Source: Balneolales bacterium (GTDB lineage Bacteria; Bacteroidota; Rhodothermia; Balneolales; Balneolaceae). Taken from it: a DNA stretch of 11,287 nucleotides. The stretch is taken from the NCBI GenBank assembly GCA_022360375.1, contig JAKSCW010000317.1:1-11287 (forward strand). The letters are read 5' to 3'. The notes under the pieces were generated by a model. That model made no database searches and was not told the DNA's origin. It saw only the letters and a list, made by a program, of their open reading frames with translations. The translations under genes and the position numbers were made by a program. Shown piece by piece: positions 1 through 7,239 of this stretch. The stretch's first letter is position 1, and every line of letters starts with the position of its first letter.

Positions 1-2081
1 CGGGCTAACCCTGCGAACTCAGTAGGGTAAAATGAAGTGGGTAAATATAGGTCGAATCCTATCACCTGTGTATATGGAAGACCACTCCCAAGTTCCCAAT
101 TTGCGCTAGCAGTAATACTTAAAAATTCGAAACTCATAGTTGTATTGAGTTTATGCCGCTGGTCATGAGGAGGGTTATACCGAAAAATATCTCCACTAGT
201 CCAGGCACCAACGTCCTCTATACCCACAGAATATTCAGATAGTGACCAACCATATCCCAAGTAAATGAATGTTTTAGGTGATTGATACCTGACACTTGCA
301 TCAAATCCATAATTATCCGACTCAGCTAATGCTGTTTCTATCTCTAATTGAGCGATTGGTTCCCATCTTGAAACAGGTATGTTTTGGTGGTATTTGTAGT
401 AAAACTCGATGTTAGCACTCCAGTAACGACCGAACTTATTCTGGACTCCGAATATCCCATGTATCGCACTGGGCAGCGGTTCTCCAATATCATTTGGCCT
501 GTACACAGTGAACGTTGTTCCTGCGTCTCTTTCGTCTGTTATCCCATCAAATATTTGATTATAAACACCTGCGGCTACACTTATTTGAAGATCGTTATTT
601 GCATATGGCGTATATAAAAATCTAAGTCTGGGCTCAACGGTAGGGGCATACAGGGTTGTAACCTGAAACCCAAGACCAGGCTGAAGAGTGACAAAGTCAT
701 TTACTTTCCATTCTGTTTTTCCATACAGTTGGAATATTGGGATTGTACGATCTATCTCTTGTTCAATGGTAAATCGTTCGTTAAGGTTAGCCGAAAAGCT
801 TTGAGCAAGAATATTCAATCCGTAATCAATTCTTAACCCCCTGAAGTACTCTTGCATATCAAACCTCATATAGGTATTAATTACCGAAGATTCTCTTTCT
901 ATTTCATCTTCGGTACCCTCAGAATTCGTAAACCTGGAATGCCCGACTGATACTTCATATGGATGATCGAAGCGCTCATCATAACCAAGGCATTTCCCTC
1001 CAATCGCTGTATTTGACCATTCCAAAAAATTAGCTCTGGCCTCGTTTATTTGGCCTCTATCGTTCGTAAAAATGCCTGTAAAGCTGCAATTAAACCCATC
1101 CCCTTTAATTGAATAACGCCCGATTACATCATAAAAATTGATGTTTTCTTCATCAGTACCTAAATACCCCGAAAATTGATCAATTGTTGAATAACGGCCA
1201 CTCAGCATTAAGGAACGGGTATCTTTACGAATTGGCCCCTCAAGAAATACTGATGTTATATACGGACTGAAGCTTACGCTGGATGAATAACTTCTAAAGT
1301 TTCCCGGTTTAAGGTTTGCATCTATTACCGCAGAAGTACTTCCCATGTATTTGTTATCAAAACCACCCGCCATTATATCTATGCTATTTACCACCTGTTC
1401 CGGAAGTGCCGAGAATAAATTTGATATATGAAAGGGTTTAACTATGGGGATGTTATCTATAAGAACCAGGTTTTGTGCGGGCGTTCCTCCCCGGATATAT
1501 AAGTCTCCGCCTTGATCACCTACTGTGATTACCCCGGGAACTGTTTGGATATAGGCCATCAAATCTCCATCTATATTCATTGATGGCATCCTGCTTAGAT
1601 CATCGACAGTTACTCTGGAAATCCCTACTCTCCCTACTGTTATCTCTCTCTCTGCCGAAATAATTACTTCATCCAGTTCACTGTTTTCAATTTCCATTGT
1701 TATGGTTCTCAACACAATCGGAACAGAAATCTCAATTTCTTCTTCCACTTTTTCAAAGCCTATATAAGAAACACTTAAAAGGTAGGAAGGCTCTGTTAAT
1801 CCTCTGATTTCGCAAAAACCATTTGCATCAGAAATGCAATAATGCGAAAAATCTTCTTCCCCCGGTCTGTACAATAATACATACGCCCCGGTTAAGGGTT
1901 TAAGCTCGTCATCTTGTACAAAAACACGAAGTATTTGGGATTCCTGACCCACCAAAAATTGTGGAAACAGGGGAAGTGCAAAAAGAAATACCCAAAATTT
2001 TCCAACCACAGAACGTACCCGCGGTTCTAACCTGAAAACTTTCCGTGAAAAGCCAATAATAAAATCCATTAGAAAAAGCAT
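1..2081 (-). CDS. TonB-dependent outer-membrane receptor, C-terminus beyond window
   Basis: Reading the complement from the ATG at 2081, the frame has no stop down to position 3, giving 693 codons of a gene that continues off the left edge. Residues 26-45 form a hydrophobic signal-peptide core (VGKFWVFLFALPLF) ending near LVGQES. Residues 50-135 resemble the carboxypeptidase-regulatory-like beta domain found at the start of many Bacteroidota receptors. Residues about 137-260 are the plug: LDEVIISAE, TVPGV, YIRGG (R197), QNLVLIDNIP, KPFHISNLFSALPEQVV and IDIMAGGF. From about 260 on, alternating aromatic/polar segments fit a beta-barrel, including YNPPHDQRHKL near residue 635. The family imports ligands across the outer membrane using TonB energy; the ligand cannot be told here, and no SusD partner is visible. 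The N-region before the signal core is long, so a GTG at 2009 (codon 25) is a plausible alternative start. The TTG-started frame at 2091-1909 is a shadow. Confidence 0.92.
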   Translation of the reverse strand, partial: MLFLMDFIIGFSRKVFRLEPRVRSVVGKFWVFLFALPLFPQFLVGQESQILRVFVQDDELKPLTGAYVLLYRPGEEDFSHYCISDANGFCEIRGLTEPSYLLSVSYIGFEKVEEEIEISVPIVLRTITMEIENSELDEVIISAEREITVGRVGISRVTVDDLSRMPSMNIDGDLMAYIQTVPGVITVGDQGGDLYIRGGTPAQNLVLIDNIPIVKPFHISNLFSALPEQVVNSIDIMAGGFDNKYMGSTSAVIDANLKPGNFRSYSSSVSFSPYITSVFLEGPIRKDTRSLMLSGRYSTIDQFSGYLGTDEENINFYDVIGRYSIKGDGFNCSFTGIFTNDRGQINEARANFLEWSNTAIGGKCLGYDERFDHPYEVSVGHSRFTNSEGTEDEIERESSVINTYMRFDMQEYFRGLRIDYGLNILAQSFSANLNERFTIEQEIDRTIPIFQLYGKTEWKVNDFVTLQPGLGFQVTTLYAPTVEPRLRFLYTPYANNDLQISVAAGVYNQIFDGITDERDAGTTFTVYRPNDIGEPLPSAIHGIFGVQNKFGRYWSANIEFYYKYHQNIPVSRWEPIAQLEIETALAESDNYGFDASVRYQSPKTFIYLGYGWSLSEYSVGIEDVGAWTSGDIFRYNPPHDQRHKLNTTMSFEFLSITASANWELGSGLPYTQVIGFDLYLPTSFYPTEFAGLA

Positions 2082-2132
2082 ACTGATACAAATATCTCCC
2101 TTAGTAACCTGTAAAGTAGCGCCTTATTATTT

Positions 2133-2156
2133 AAAAAATGATATTTATCTCATTTT
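2133..2156 (-). terminator. AT-rich hairpin with T-run after the SGNH gene
   Basis: On the minus strand AAAATGA (2156-2150) pairs with TCATTTT (2141-2135) across an 8-nt loop, and the transcript continues into a run of T (2138-2133). It lies just past the stop of the SGNH gene and before the receptor start. The stem is 7 bp and AT-rich, so it would be a weak intrinsic terminator. It suggests the two genes need not be one operon. Confidence 0.4.
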
Positions 2157-2161
2157 GAAAG

Positions 2162-3115
2162 TCATTCTAAATAATCCTGTATTCTTTGCGCCACTATTCG
2201 ATGACCCTTTGGTGTCCAGTGATTTCCCGCAAATGGAAAAACTTCTTCATTTTCAAGAATGAGAAACTCAATCCGTTCCGATTGTAGAAAATTTTCCAAT
2301 AAAATATCCCGTTTTTGAAGTCCTACAATAAACCTGCTTCCATTCTTTTCAGACAGTGCATTCATTTTTTTCAGGAGTTCAGGGGTAGGATCTTTTTCCA
2401 GTTTCACATCCGGATATCTGAGTTCGTAGTATCTTTTGGAGATCAAGCGCACCAGATAGGAAGAATACAACCCTTTGTTGGCATTAAAATGGTACCGGTA
2501 TCCTTTTGGTACGGGCACCCCTTTCAACTCCAAGTCGCCGAATTCATTTTTTCCAAAGTAAGACTTGTAATACCCGCGATATCTGAAATTGGTGGTAGTA
2601 TCCAGTTTATCATTGTCGATACAGTACACCAGTAAAACCACATCTGGCTGATAGAATTGAATATGCCTTTGAAGAATCAGATACTCCTGGTCGGTGCCAT
2701 ATCCGCTTACTCCCAAATTATAATTAGCCCACCCCGGGAGAAGTGAATCAAGACGCTCGGTAAATCGATCTGACTGTTCTACATTAAATCCCCACACAAA
2801 AGAATCCCCAATAACCATCATCCTTTGTGTGTCTTTAATAAGGTGCTCTTCATCTCTGAAACCACGTTCATTATGAGAAACATAAATCTGATTGGTTACT
2901 TCAAATACTCCTTCAGAACCGGGGATTGGAAACCAGCCTAGTGTATCGTGATGCGCATAGAATGCAGCTCGTTCATCATCCCGTAACTCTAAATATTCAC
3001 TCATTATACTTCGAAGCATTATTTCTGCGATAGTGAAACAAACCAGTAAAGGAATGATTACTAATAGTGAGTGAGATAAAAAGCTCTGTATTTTCTTCAA
3101 ATTACTTCGAAACAC
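2162..3115 (-). CDS. membrane-anchored SGNH/GDSL-type hydrolase-like protein
   Basis: 317 aa. A single hydrophobic segment at residues about 15-34 (HSLLVIIPLLVCFTIAEIML) acts as a signal anchor and places the rest in the periplasm. The SGNH blocks are visible in order: block I MVIGDSFVWG with nucleophile Ser105, block II NLGVSGYG with Gly135, block III YCIDND with Asn168, and block V GNHWTPKGHRIVA with His299 (or His305). The Asp that normally sits two residues before the block V His is Gly297 here, so the usual Asp-x-His pair is altered. Such proteins are esterases, lipases or carbohydrate acyl-hydrolases/transferases; the substrate cannot be told. The start is GTG at 3115: the ATG at 3117 is out of frame, and no clear ribosome-binding site is visible. 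Gene order is divergent from ddl (94 bp between starts) and upstream of the TonB receptor on the same strand. Confidence 0.83.
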   Translation of the reverse strand: MFRSNLKKIQSFLSHSLLVIIPLLVCFTIAEIMLRSIMSEYLELRDDERAAFYAHHDTLGWFPIPGSEGVFEVTNQIYVSHNERGFRDEEHLIKDTQRMMVIGDSFVWGFNVEQSDRFTERLDSLLPGWANYNLGVSGYGTDQEYLILQRHIQFYQPDVVLLVYCIDNDKLDTTTNFRYRGYYKSYFGKNEFGDLELKGVPVPKGYRYHFNANKGLYSSYLVRLISKRYYELRYPDVKLEKDPTPELLKKMNALSEKNGSRFIVGLQKRDILLENFLQSERIEFLILENEEVFPFAGNHWTPKGHRIVAQRIQDYLE

Positions 3116-3209
3116 ATTTCGGATATAGGAATTATCAATTTATGATTATTATCGAATGTTTGGAGCTTTTACCCTTACCTTCACGAAAACTGTTTTAAGG
3201 TAATCACAA

Positions 3210-4400
3210 ATGTCAGAAAAAAATCTTGTCGTTGCTTTTGGGGGGGTATCCCCTGAACACGAAGTATCCGTACTATCAGCGATGCAAGTACTTGCAGCAC
3301 TGGAGCAATCTACGTATGAACTTATTCCGCTCTACATTTCTAAATCGGGGAAATGGTTTACCGGTGAAACCCTTAAAGACCTAAGCAACTACAAAGATTT
3401 ACCAAGCCTGGAAACCAGCGCCTCCCCTTGTGCTTTTGTAAAGAATGAAATAGGAGCAACTCTCCTGCAGGAAACAGATAAAACCGGGTTGTTTTCGAAA
3501 CCTAAAGCCTGGCAGGTTTATGCCGTTGTTTGTGCTTTTCATGGTAGCGAAGGAGAAAACGGAGCTTTCCAGGGAGTTTGTGAAATGTTTAACGTTCCTT
3601 ATACAGGAAGCGGAATTTTGGGTTCTTCGGTTGGCATGGACAAAGTAAAAGCCAAACAACTTTGTGAAGCGAATAATATTCCCATTACTTCCAGCCTTGA
3701 TTTCTATGAATCGGACTGGGAAACCCTCCAGGACACGATTTTAAAAGAAGCAGAGCTTCTTGGTTATCCATTGGTGGTAAAACCTGGAAATCTTGGCAGC
3801 AGTATTGGGGTAAAGAAGGTAGAAGATGAAAAAGAACTGATCGAAGCTGTAGAAACAGCATTTCGTTACGATGCCCATGTATTGGTTGAGGAAGCCATTC
3901 AGCCATTGATGGAAATTAATTGTTCCGTACTAGGTACCGCCGAAAACAATCGTTCCAGTGTATGTGAACGGCCACTTGGAGATACCGAAACCCTTTCGTT
4001 TGAAGATAAATATCAAAGCGGAGGAAGTGGAGAAAAAGGCATGGCCTCCGCCGATCGAATTATCCCGGCAGATATTTCTCCGGAACTTGCAGAGTCGATC
4101 CGGAAGTTGGCTATGCACATTTTCAAAACGTTTGATGCTTCCGGGGTTGCCCGTCTGGATTTCCTGGTAAACGCTGAAACCGAACAAGTGTATTTCAACG
4201 AAATCAATACCATTCCCGGGTCGTTTTCCTTTTACCTGTGGGAAAAATCGGAACTGAGTTTTAAAGAATTACTTGAAGAACTGATCGAAATTGGAATAAA
4301 AAAGCACCAGACTAAAAATGGTCGTATTCGCAGCTATGAAACGAATTTATTGAGCGAGAAAGCGATCAAAGGTATAAAAGGATTAAAGGGTACGAAATGA
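3210..4400 (+). CDS. ddl: D-alanine--D-alanine ligase
   Basis: 396 aa ATP-grasp enzyme that joins two D-alanines with ATP, giving the dipeptide used by MurF in peptidoglycan precursor synthesis in the cytoplasm. Seen in order: GGVSPEHEVSV (residues 11-21, with Glu17), HGSEGENGAFQG (111-122), PYTGSGILGSSVGMDK (130-145), the ATP-binding LVVKPGNLGSSIGV (188-201), an omega-loop-like SFEDKYQSG (263-271), RLDF (315-318, Asp317) and FNEINTIPGS (329-338), whose Glu331 and Asn333 are the expected Mg ligands. The protein is longer than many Ddl because of a basic, lysine-rich tail after about residue 363. Start ATG 3210 is preceded by AAGG (3197-3200) at good spacing. The stop overlaps nadK by 4 bp (ATGA), implying translational coupling. 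Ddl is the best fit; D-Ala-D-Lac specificity cannot be fully excluded by eye. Confidence 0.95.
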   Translation: MSEKNLVVAFGGVSPEHEVSVLSAMQVLAALEQSTYELIPLYISKSGKWFTGETLKDLSNYKDLPSLETSASPCAFVKNEIGATLLQETDKTGLFSKPKAWQVYAVVCAFHGSEGENGAFQGVCEMFNVPYTGSGILGSSVGMDKVKAKQLCEANNIPITSSLDFYESDWETLQDTILKEAELLGYPLVVKPGNLGSSIGVKKVEDEKELIEAVETAFRYDAHVLVEEAIQPLMEINCSVLGTAENNRSSVCERPLGDTETLSFEDKYQSGGSGEKGMASADRIIPADISPELAESIRKLAMHIFKTFDASGVARLDFLVNAETEQVYFNEINTIPGSFSFYLWEKSELSFKELLEELIEIGIKKHQTKNGRIRSYETNLLSEKAIKGIKGLKGTK

Positions 4401-5272
4401 AGTTCGCTGTAATTGCTAACCCTAAAAAATATGAAGTAAAACAAGTGTTCAACTCTGCGCTTCATTGGGCTGCATCAAAGAATGTAACTTTGTTTGTATG
4501 TGAAGAAGTTTGCTCTTTTATCGGTGCAAAAACTTCCGATTCCCTGGTGTTCACCTCCACCGATGAAGAAGCCATTGAGCAAGCCGATATTATCCTGGTA
4601 ATGGGGGGAGACGGAACTATGCTCTATACGGCAAGAATTTCCAGGAAATCGGGGAAACCAGTACTTGGCATTAACAGCGGCAGATTAGGATTTATGACCA
4701 ATACTCAAAACGAAGATTTAATCCCGGCTTTAGATAGTGTTTTAGCTGGAGAGTATACCCTGGACGAACGCCATTTTCTAAAGGCAGTCGATCAAAATGG
4801 GGGGGAGTACTTCGCCCTGAATGAATTCCTGTTTACACGTTCCGATACTACGTCTATGATCAATATTTCTGCAGAATATTCGGATATGCACATAAACAGA
4901 TACTGGTCGGATGGTCTCATTGTAGCAACACCTACTGGTTCAACCGCCTACAACCTTTCAACAGGCGGTCCCATCGTGGAGCCGGGTTCCGGGGTTATTG
5001 TTATCACGCCTATCAACCCACATTCACTAACCACGCGCCCTTTAGTGGTTCGGGCTAACAAACCGCTACGTATAATTGTGGAGCCTCAGCAAAGTGGAAT
5101 ATTGTTTTCTTATGATGGGGTTGTAAAAGAAATAGATCATCTGCCACTGGAGGTTGAGATTACTAAAACTGAACTGGCCTTTAAACTCATCCAATTGCAA
5201 GGGCAGGATTTCTTTGATACACTTCGAAAAAAATTAATGTGGGGGCAGGATTCGCGCCGCATAAAGAATTAA
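4397..5272 (+). CDS. nadK: NAD kinase
   Basis: 291 aa cytosolic enzyme that phosphorylates NAD to NADP. The family signatures are complete: GGDGTML (70-76, Asp72), GINSGRLGFM (91-100), LNEF (141-144), DGLIVATPTGSTAYNLSTGG (172-191), and ITPINPHSLTTRPLV (203-217). Length matches bacterial NadK. The ATG overlaps the ddl stop codon, and GGG at 4388-4390 inside ddl sits about 6 nt upstream as a likely ribosome-binding site, so the two genes are probably one transcript. Placing cofactor and cell-wall genes together is unexplained but harmless; no regulator is visible. Confidence 0.97.
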   Translation: MKFAVIANPKKYEVKQVFNSALHWAASKNVTLFVCEEVCSFIGAKTSDSLVFTSTDEEAIEQADIILVMGGDGTMLYTARISRKSGKPVLGINSGRLGFMTNTQNEDLIPALDSVLAGEYTLDERHFLKAVDQNGGEYFALNEFLFTRSDTTSMINISAEYSDMHINRYWSDGLIVATPTGSTAYNLSTGGPIVEPGSGVIVITPINPHSLTTRPLVVRANKPLRIIVEPQQSGILFSYDGVVKEIDHLPLEVEITKTELAFKLIQLQGQDFFDTLRKKLMWGQDSRRIKN

Positions 5273-5282
5273 CAAACTTTCA

Positions 5283-5320
5283 ATGTTGAATTCATAATTC
5301 AACATCAAAAATTCATAATT
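5283..5320. repeat. nadK-mdh intergenic palindrome and direct repeat
   Basis: ATGTTGAATT (5283-5292) and AATTCAACAT (5296-5305) form a perfect 10-bp inverted repeat around CAT. The 11-mer AATTCATAATT occurs at 5289-5299 and again at 5310-5320, exactly 21 bp apart, which is two helical turns. No T-run follows, so it is not a typical terminator. It could be an operator for mdh or a simple AT-rich repeat. Confidence 0.6.
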
Positions 5321-5379
5321 TAGCCGGAGTTTATAAGGGTAAAACAATTTAACTATTCACTATAAATTTAATATTCGAC

Positions 5380-6336
5380 ATGAAAGTAACAGTTGTAGGA
5401 GCCGGTGGTAATGTAGGATCTACCGTGGCTTTAAGTGTAGCACAGCGTGATTTTGCAAAAGAAGTAATCGCGTTAGATTTGGAAAGAAAAGACGGTGACA
5501 AAACTTTTTATCCGTCAAAAGGTCGTGCACTTGATCAATGGCAGGTATCTCCTATTGATTTGTTCGATACTCGTGTAAAAGGAACGGTTGATTATGCCGA
5601 TACGGCAAATTCAGATGTTTGTGTGATCACCGCCGGTGTTCCCCGCCGTCCGGGAATGAGTCGCGATGATTTACTCTCCATCAACGCGAATATAGTTGAA
5701 AGTGTAACCAAAGAACTGATTAAGTACTCTCCTGACACCATACTCATCGTAGTGTCTAACCCGTTGGATGTAATGGTACAGGTAGCGAAAGATGCTTCCG
5801 GACTTCCTTATGAAAAGGTAATGGGCATGGCCGGTATTTTGGATACTGCCCGCTATCGTGCATTCATCGCGGAAGAATTAGACGTTTCACCAAAAGACAT
5901 CCAGGCACTGCTAATGGGTGGCCACGGTGATACTATGGTTCCTCTTCCTCGCTTTACTACACTTTCTGGTATGCCAATTACTCATTTTATTTCTGAGGAA
6001 AGGCTGGAAGAAATTATAACTCGTGCCAAAAAAGGAGGTGGAGAACTCGTTGGTTTAATGGGAACTTCGGCATGGTATGCTCCTGGTATAGCATCTGCAC
6101 AAATGGTAGAAGCCATTCTTCTTGATCAAAACCGTATTTTTCCTGTTTGTGCGCACCTGAGTGGCCAATATGGAATCGATGATTTATACATCGGTGTTCC
6201 TGTAAAATTGGGCAAAGGGGGAATTAAAGAAGTAATTGAGGTTGATTTAACCAAAGAAGAGCAAGAACTTCTTAACAATTCTGCGAACCACGTTCGCGGA
6301 ACATTAGATGCTTTCAAAGCGCTAATGGATAAATAA
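5380..6336 (+). CDS. mdh: malate dehydrogenase (NAD-dependent, LDH-like type)
   Basis: 318 aa. Interconverts malate and oxaloacetate with NAD in the TCA cycle, in the cytoplasm. The Rossmann nucleotide loop GAGGNVGS is at residues 7-14, with the acidic ribose contact around Asp33 in ALDLE. The substrate loop AGVPRRPGMSRDDLL (85-99) carries Arg89, where lactate dehydrogenases have Gln, which marks malate specificity; Arg95 is the mobile-loop arginine. Then come SNPLD (126-130), MAGILDTARYR with Asp155 and Arg158 (150-160), and the catalytic His182 in GGHGDTMVP. Length fits the tetrameric LDH-like MDH group. The loop after the second strand (ERKDGDKTFYPSKGRALD, 35-52) is longer than the usual DIVEGxPQGKALD-type sequence. 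No Shine-Dalgarno is evident before ATG 5380. A two-hairpin region with a strong terminator follows. Confidence 0.97.
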   Translation: MKVTVVGAGGNVGSTVALSVAQRDFAKEVIALDLERKDGDKTFYPSKGRALDQWQVSPIDLFDTRVKGTVDYADTANSDVCVITAGVPRRPGMSRDDLLSINANIVESVTKELIKYSPDTILIVVSNPLDVMVQVAKDASGLPYEKVMGMAGILDTARYRAFIAEELDVSPKDIQALLMGGHGDTMVPLPRFTTLSGMPITHFISEERLEEIITRAKKGGGELVGLMGTSAWYAPGIASAQMVEAILLDQNRIFPVCAHLSGQYGIDDLYIGVPVKLGKGGIKEVIEVDLTKEEQELLNNSANHVRGTLDAFKALMDK

Positions 6337-6342
6337 CAAAAA

Positions 6343-6360
6343 TGAGAACAACGGTTCTCA
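6343..6360 (+). other. hairpin directly after mdh
   Basis: TGAGAAC (6343-6349) and GTTCTCA (6354-6360) form a perfect 7-bp stem with a 4-nt loop, starting 6 nt after the mdh stop. There is no T-run, so it is probably a 3'-end stabilising stem or accessory hairpin in front of the real terminator 12 nt further on. Confidence 0.55.
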
Positions 6361-6372
6361 CTACTTGCATTT

Positions 6373-6405
6373 ATCCCGCATATCATTGATGTGCGGGATT
6401 TTTTT
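6373..6405 (+). terminator. intrinsic terminator of mdh
   Basis: ATCCCGCA (6373-6380) pairs with TGCGGGAT (6392-6399) over an 11-nt loop and is followed by seven T (6399-6405). The GC-rich stem and T-run are textbook for Rho-independent termination on the plus strand. The converging NYN gene stops inside the T-run (TAA at 6406-6404), so its transcript also carries this stem but lacks the T-run behind it. Confidence 0.9.
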
Positions 6406-7216
6406 ATCTGCTCACCAGTTCAATTCGCTCAGCTACCAGCCCTTTATCATTTTCGACCAGGTCGAACTCAAAGATCAGGTCTCTGCTGGGAAGCAGGCTT
6501 GGTTCAATATCCTCTTCAAACTGGGAAATATGAGCAAACACTGTTTTGAAAGGTGACTCTGTATCCCGGGAATCTGTAACCCAGAGTCTGTCTTCAAATT
6601 TTGTGAGGAACCTCATAAACCCATAGCCCTCGTTTAAGGAAAAATCGTAACAAACCCCGCGAACTCTTGAGCCTGTTTCTCCCCATGGGTACGGGGAATC
6701 TACCGGAAGAAGCCCGGGAATCATGTACCCTGAAACGAAAGAATCCACCGATTTTTTCAGCACTCCGGAAACATTGTTGAAGCCGATCAATTCTACCTTA
6801 CAGCCTTTATTCTGTACCGCATTTACCACACTCACATAACTTCCGCTGCTGGTAACCAAAATCATTTTTGCCAGATAATCTGAGTGAACAATCATATCCA
6901 CTGCCATATCCATATCAATGGTCGATTTTGAGATTTTCTCACCCGTTTCGTGATTCATAAACGTTGTAACAGGCTTTTCCGTCACTTTATATTCAAAATC
7001 ACGAAGCATCTCACAAAACCGCATGGTTTTTCTGCGATATTCCTGGTCATTCTGAAGACGATCCTCCTCATAAGAAACATATACATTCATTCGGGAAGCA
7101 CAACCACCACAACGAACAGCAAATTTTCTTAACACATCATAGCGAAGCCCATATCCCCCATTCATAGTGACGTTAACAGCATCTACATAGATACCTATTC
7201 TTCCTTCGTATGACAT
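6404..7216 (-). CDS. NYN-domain (LabA/DUF88-like) protein fused to a cold-shock-like domain
   Basis: 270 aa. Residues 6-170 read as a NYN/PIN-like nuclease fold: RIGIYVDAVNV (Asp12), then TIDMDMAVDMIV (Asp101, Asp103, Asp107), LVTSSGSYVSVVNAVQ (120-135) and CKVELIGF (139-146). In most relatives the third motif is SGDGDF-like with two Asp; here those positions are Ser124 and Ser126, so metal binding may be weak or lost. Residues about 185-268 resemble a cold-shock/S1-type nucleic-acid-binding beta barrel: RGVCYDFSLNEGYGFMRF with RNP1-like GYGFM, then VFAHISQF (RNP2-like) and a closing IFEFDLVENDKGLVAERIEL. A role in binding or cutting RNA is inference from both domains. CGGC at 36-39 is an extra cysteine pair. 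ATG 7216 has no clear ribosome-binding site. It is the last gene of a tight minus-strand operon, 23 nt after the flippase. Confidence 0.82.
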   Translation of the reverse strand: MSYEGRIGIYVDAVNVTMNGGYGLRYDVLRKFAVRCGGCASRMNVYVSYEEDRLQNDQEYRRKTMRFCEMLRDFEYKVTEKPVTTFMNHETGEKISKSTIDMDMAVDMIVHSDYLAKMILVTSSGSYVSVVNAVQNKGCKVELIGFNNVSGVLKKSVDSFVSGYMIPGLLPVDSPYPWGETGSRVRGVCYDFSLNEGYGFMRFLTKFEDRLWVTDSRDTESPFKTVFAHISQFEEDIEPSLLPSRDLIFEFDLVENDKGLVAERIELVSR

Positions 7217-7239
7217 ATTGCTAGATTTTCTGAAATGAA

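Noticed and set aside
1909..2091. 60-codon TTG-started minus-strand ORF
   Set aside because: Out-of-frame shadow of the TonB receptor signal peptide and regulatory-like domain.
2315..2635. 106-codon plus-strand ORF opposite the SGNH gene
   Set aside because: Antisense shadow with no motifs; the minus-strand frame has clear SGNH blocks.
3155..3162. AATGTTTG as a Bacteroidota-type -7 element (TAnnTTTG) for ddl
   Set aside because: The first base does not match and no -33 TTTG lies at the right distance.
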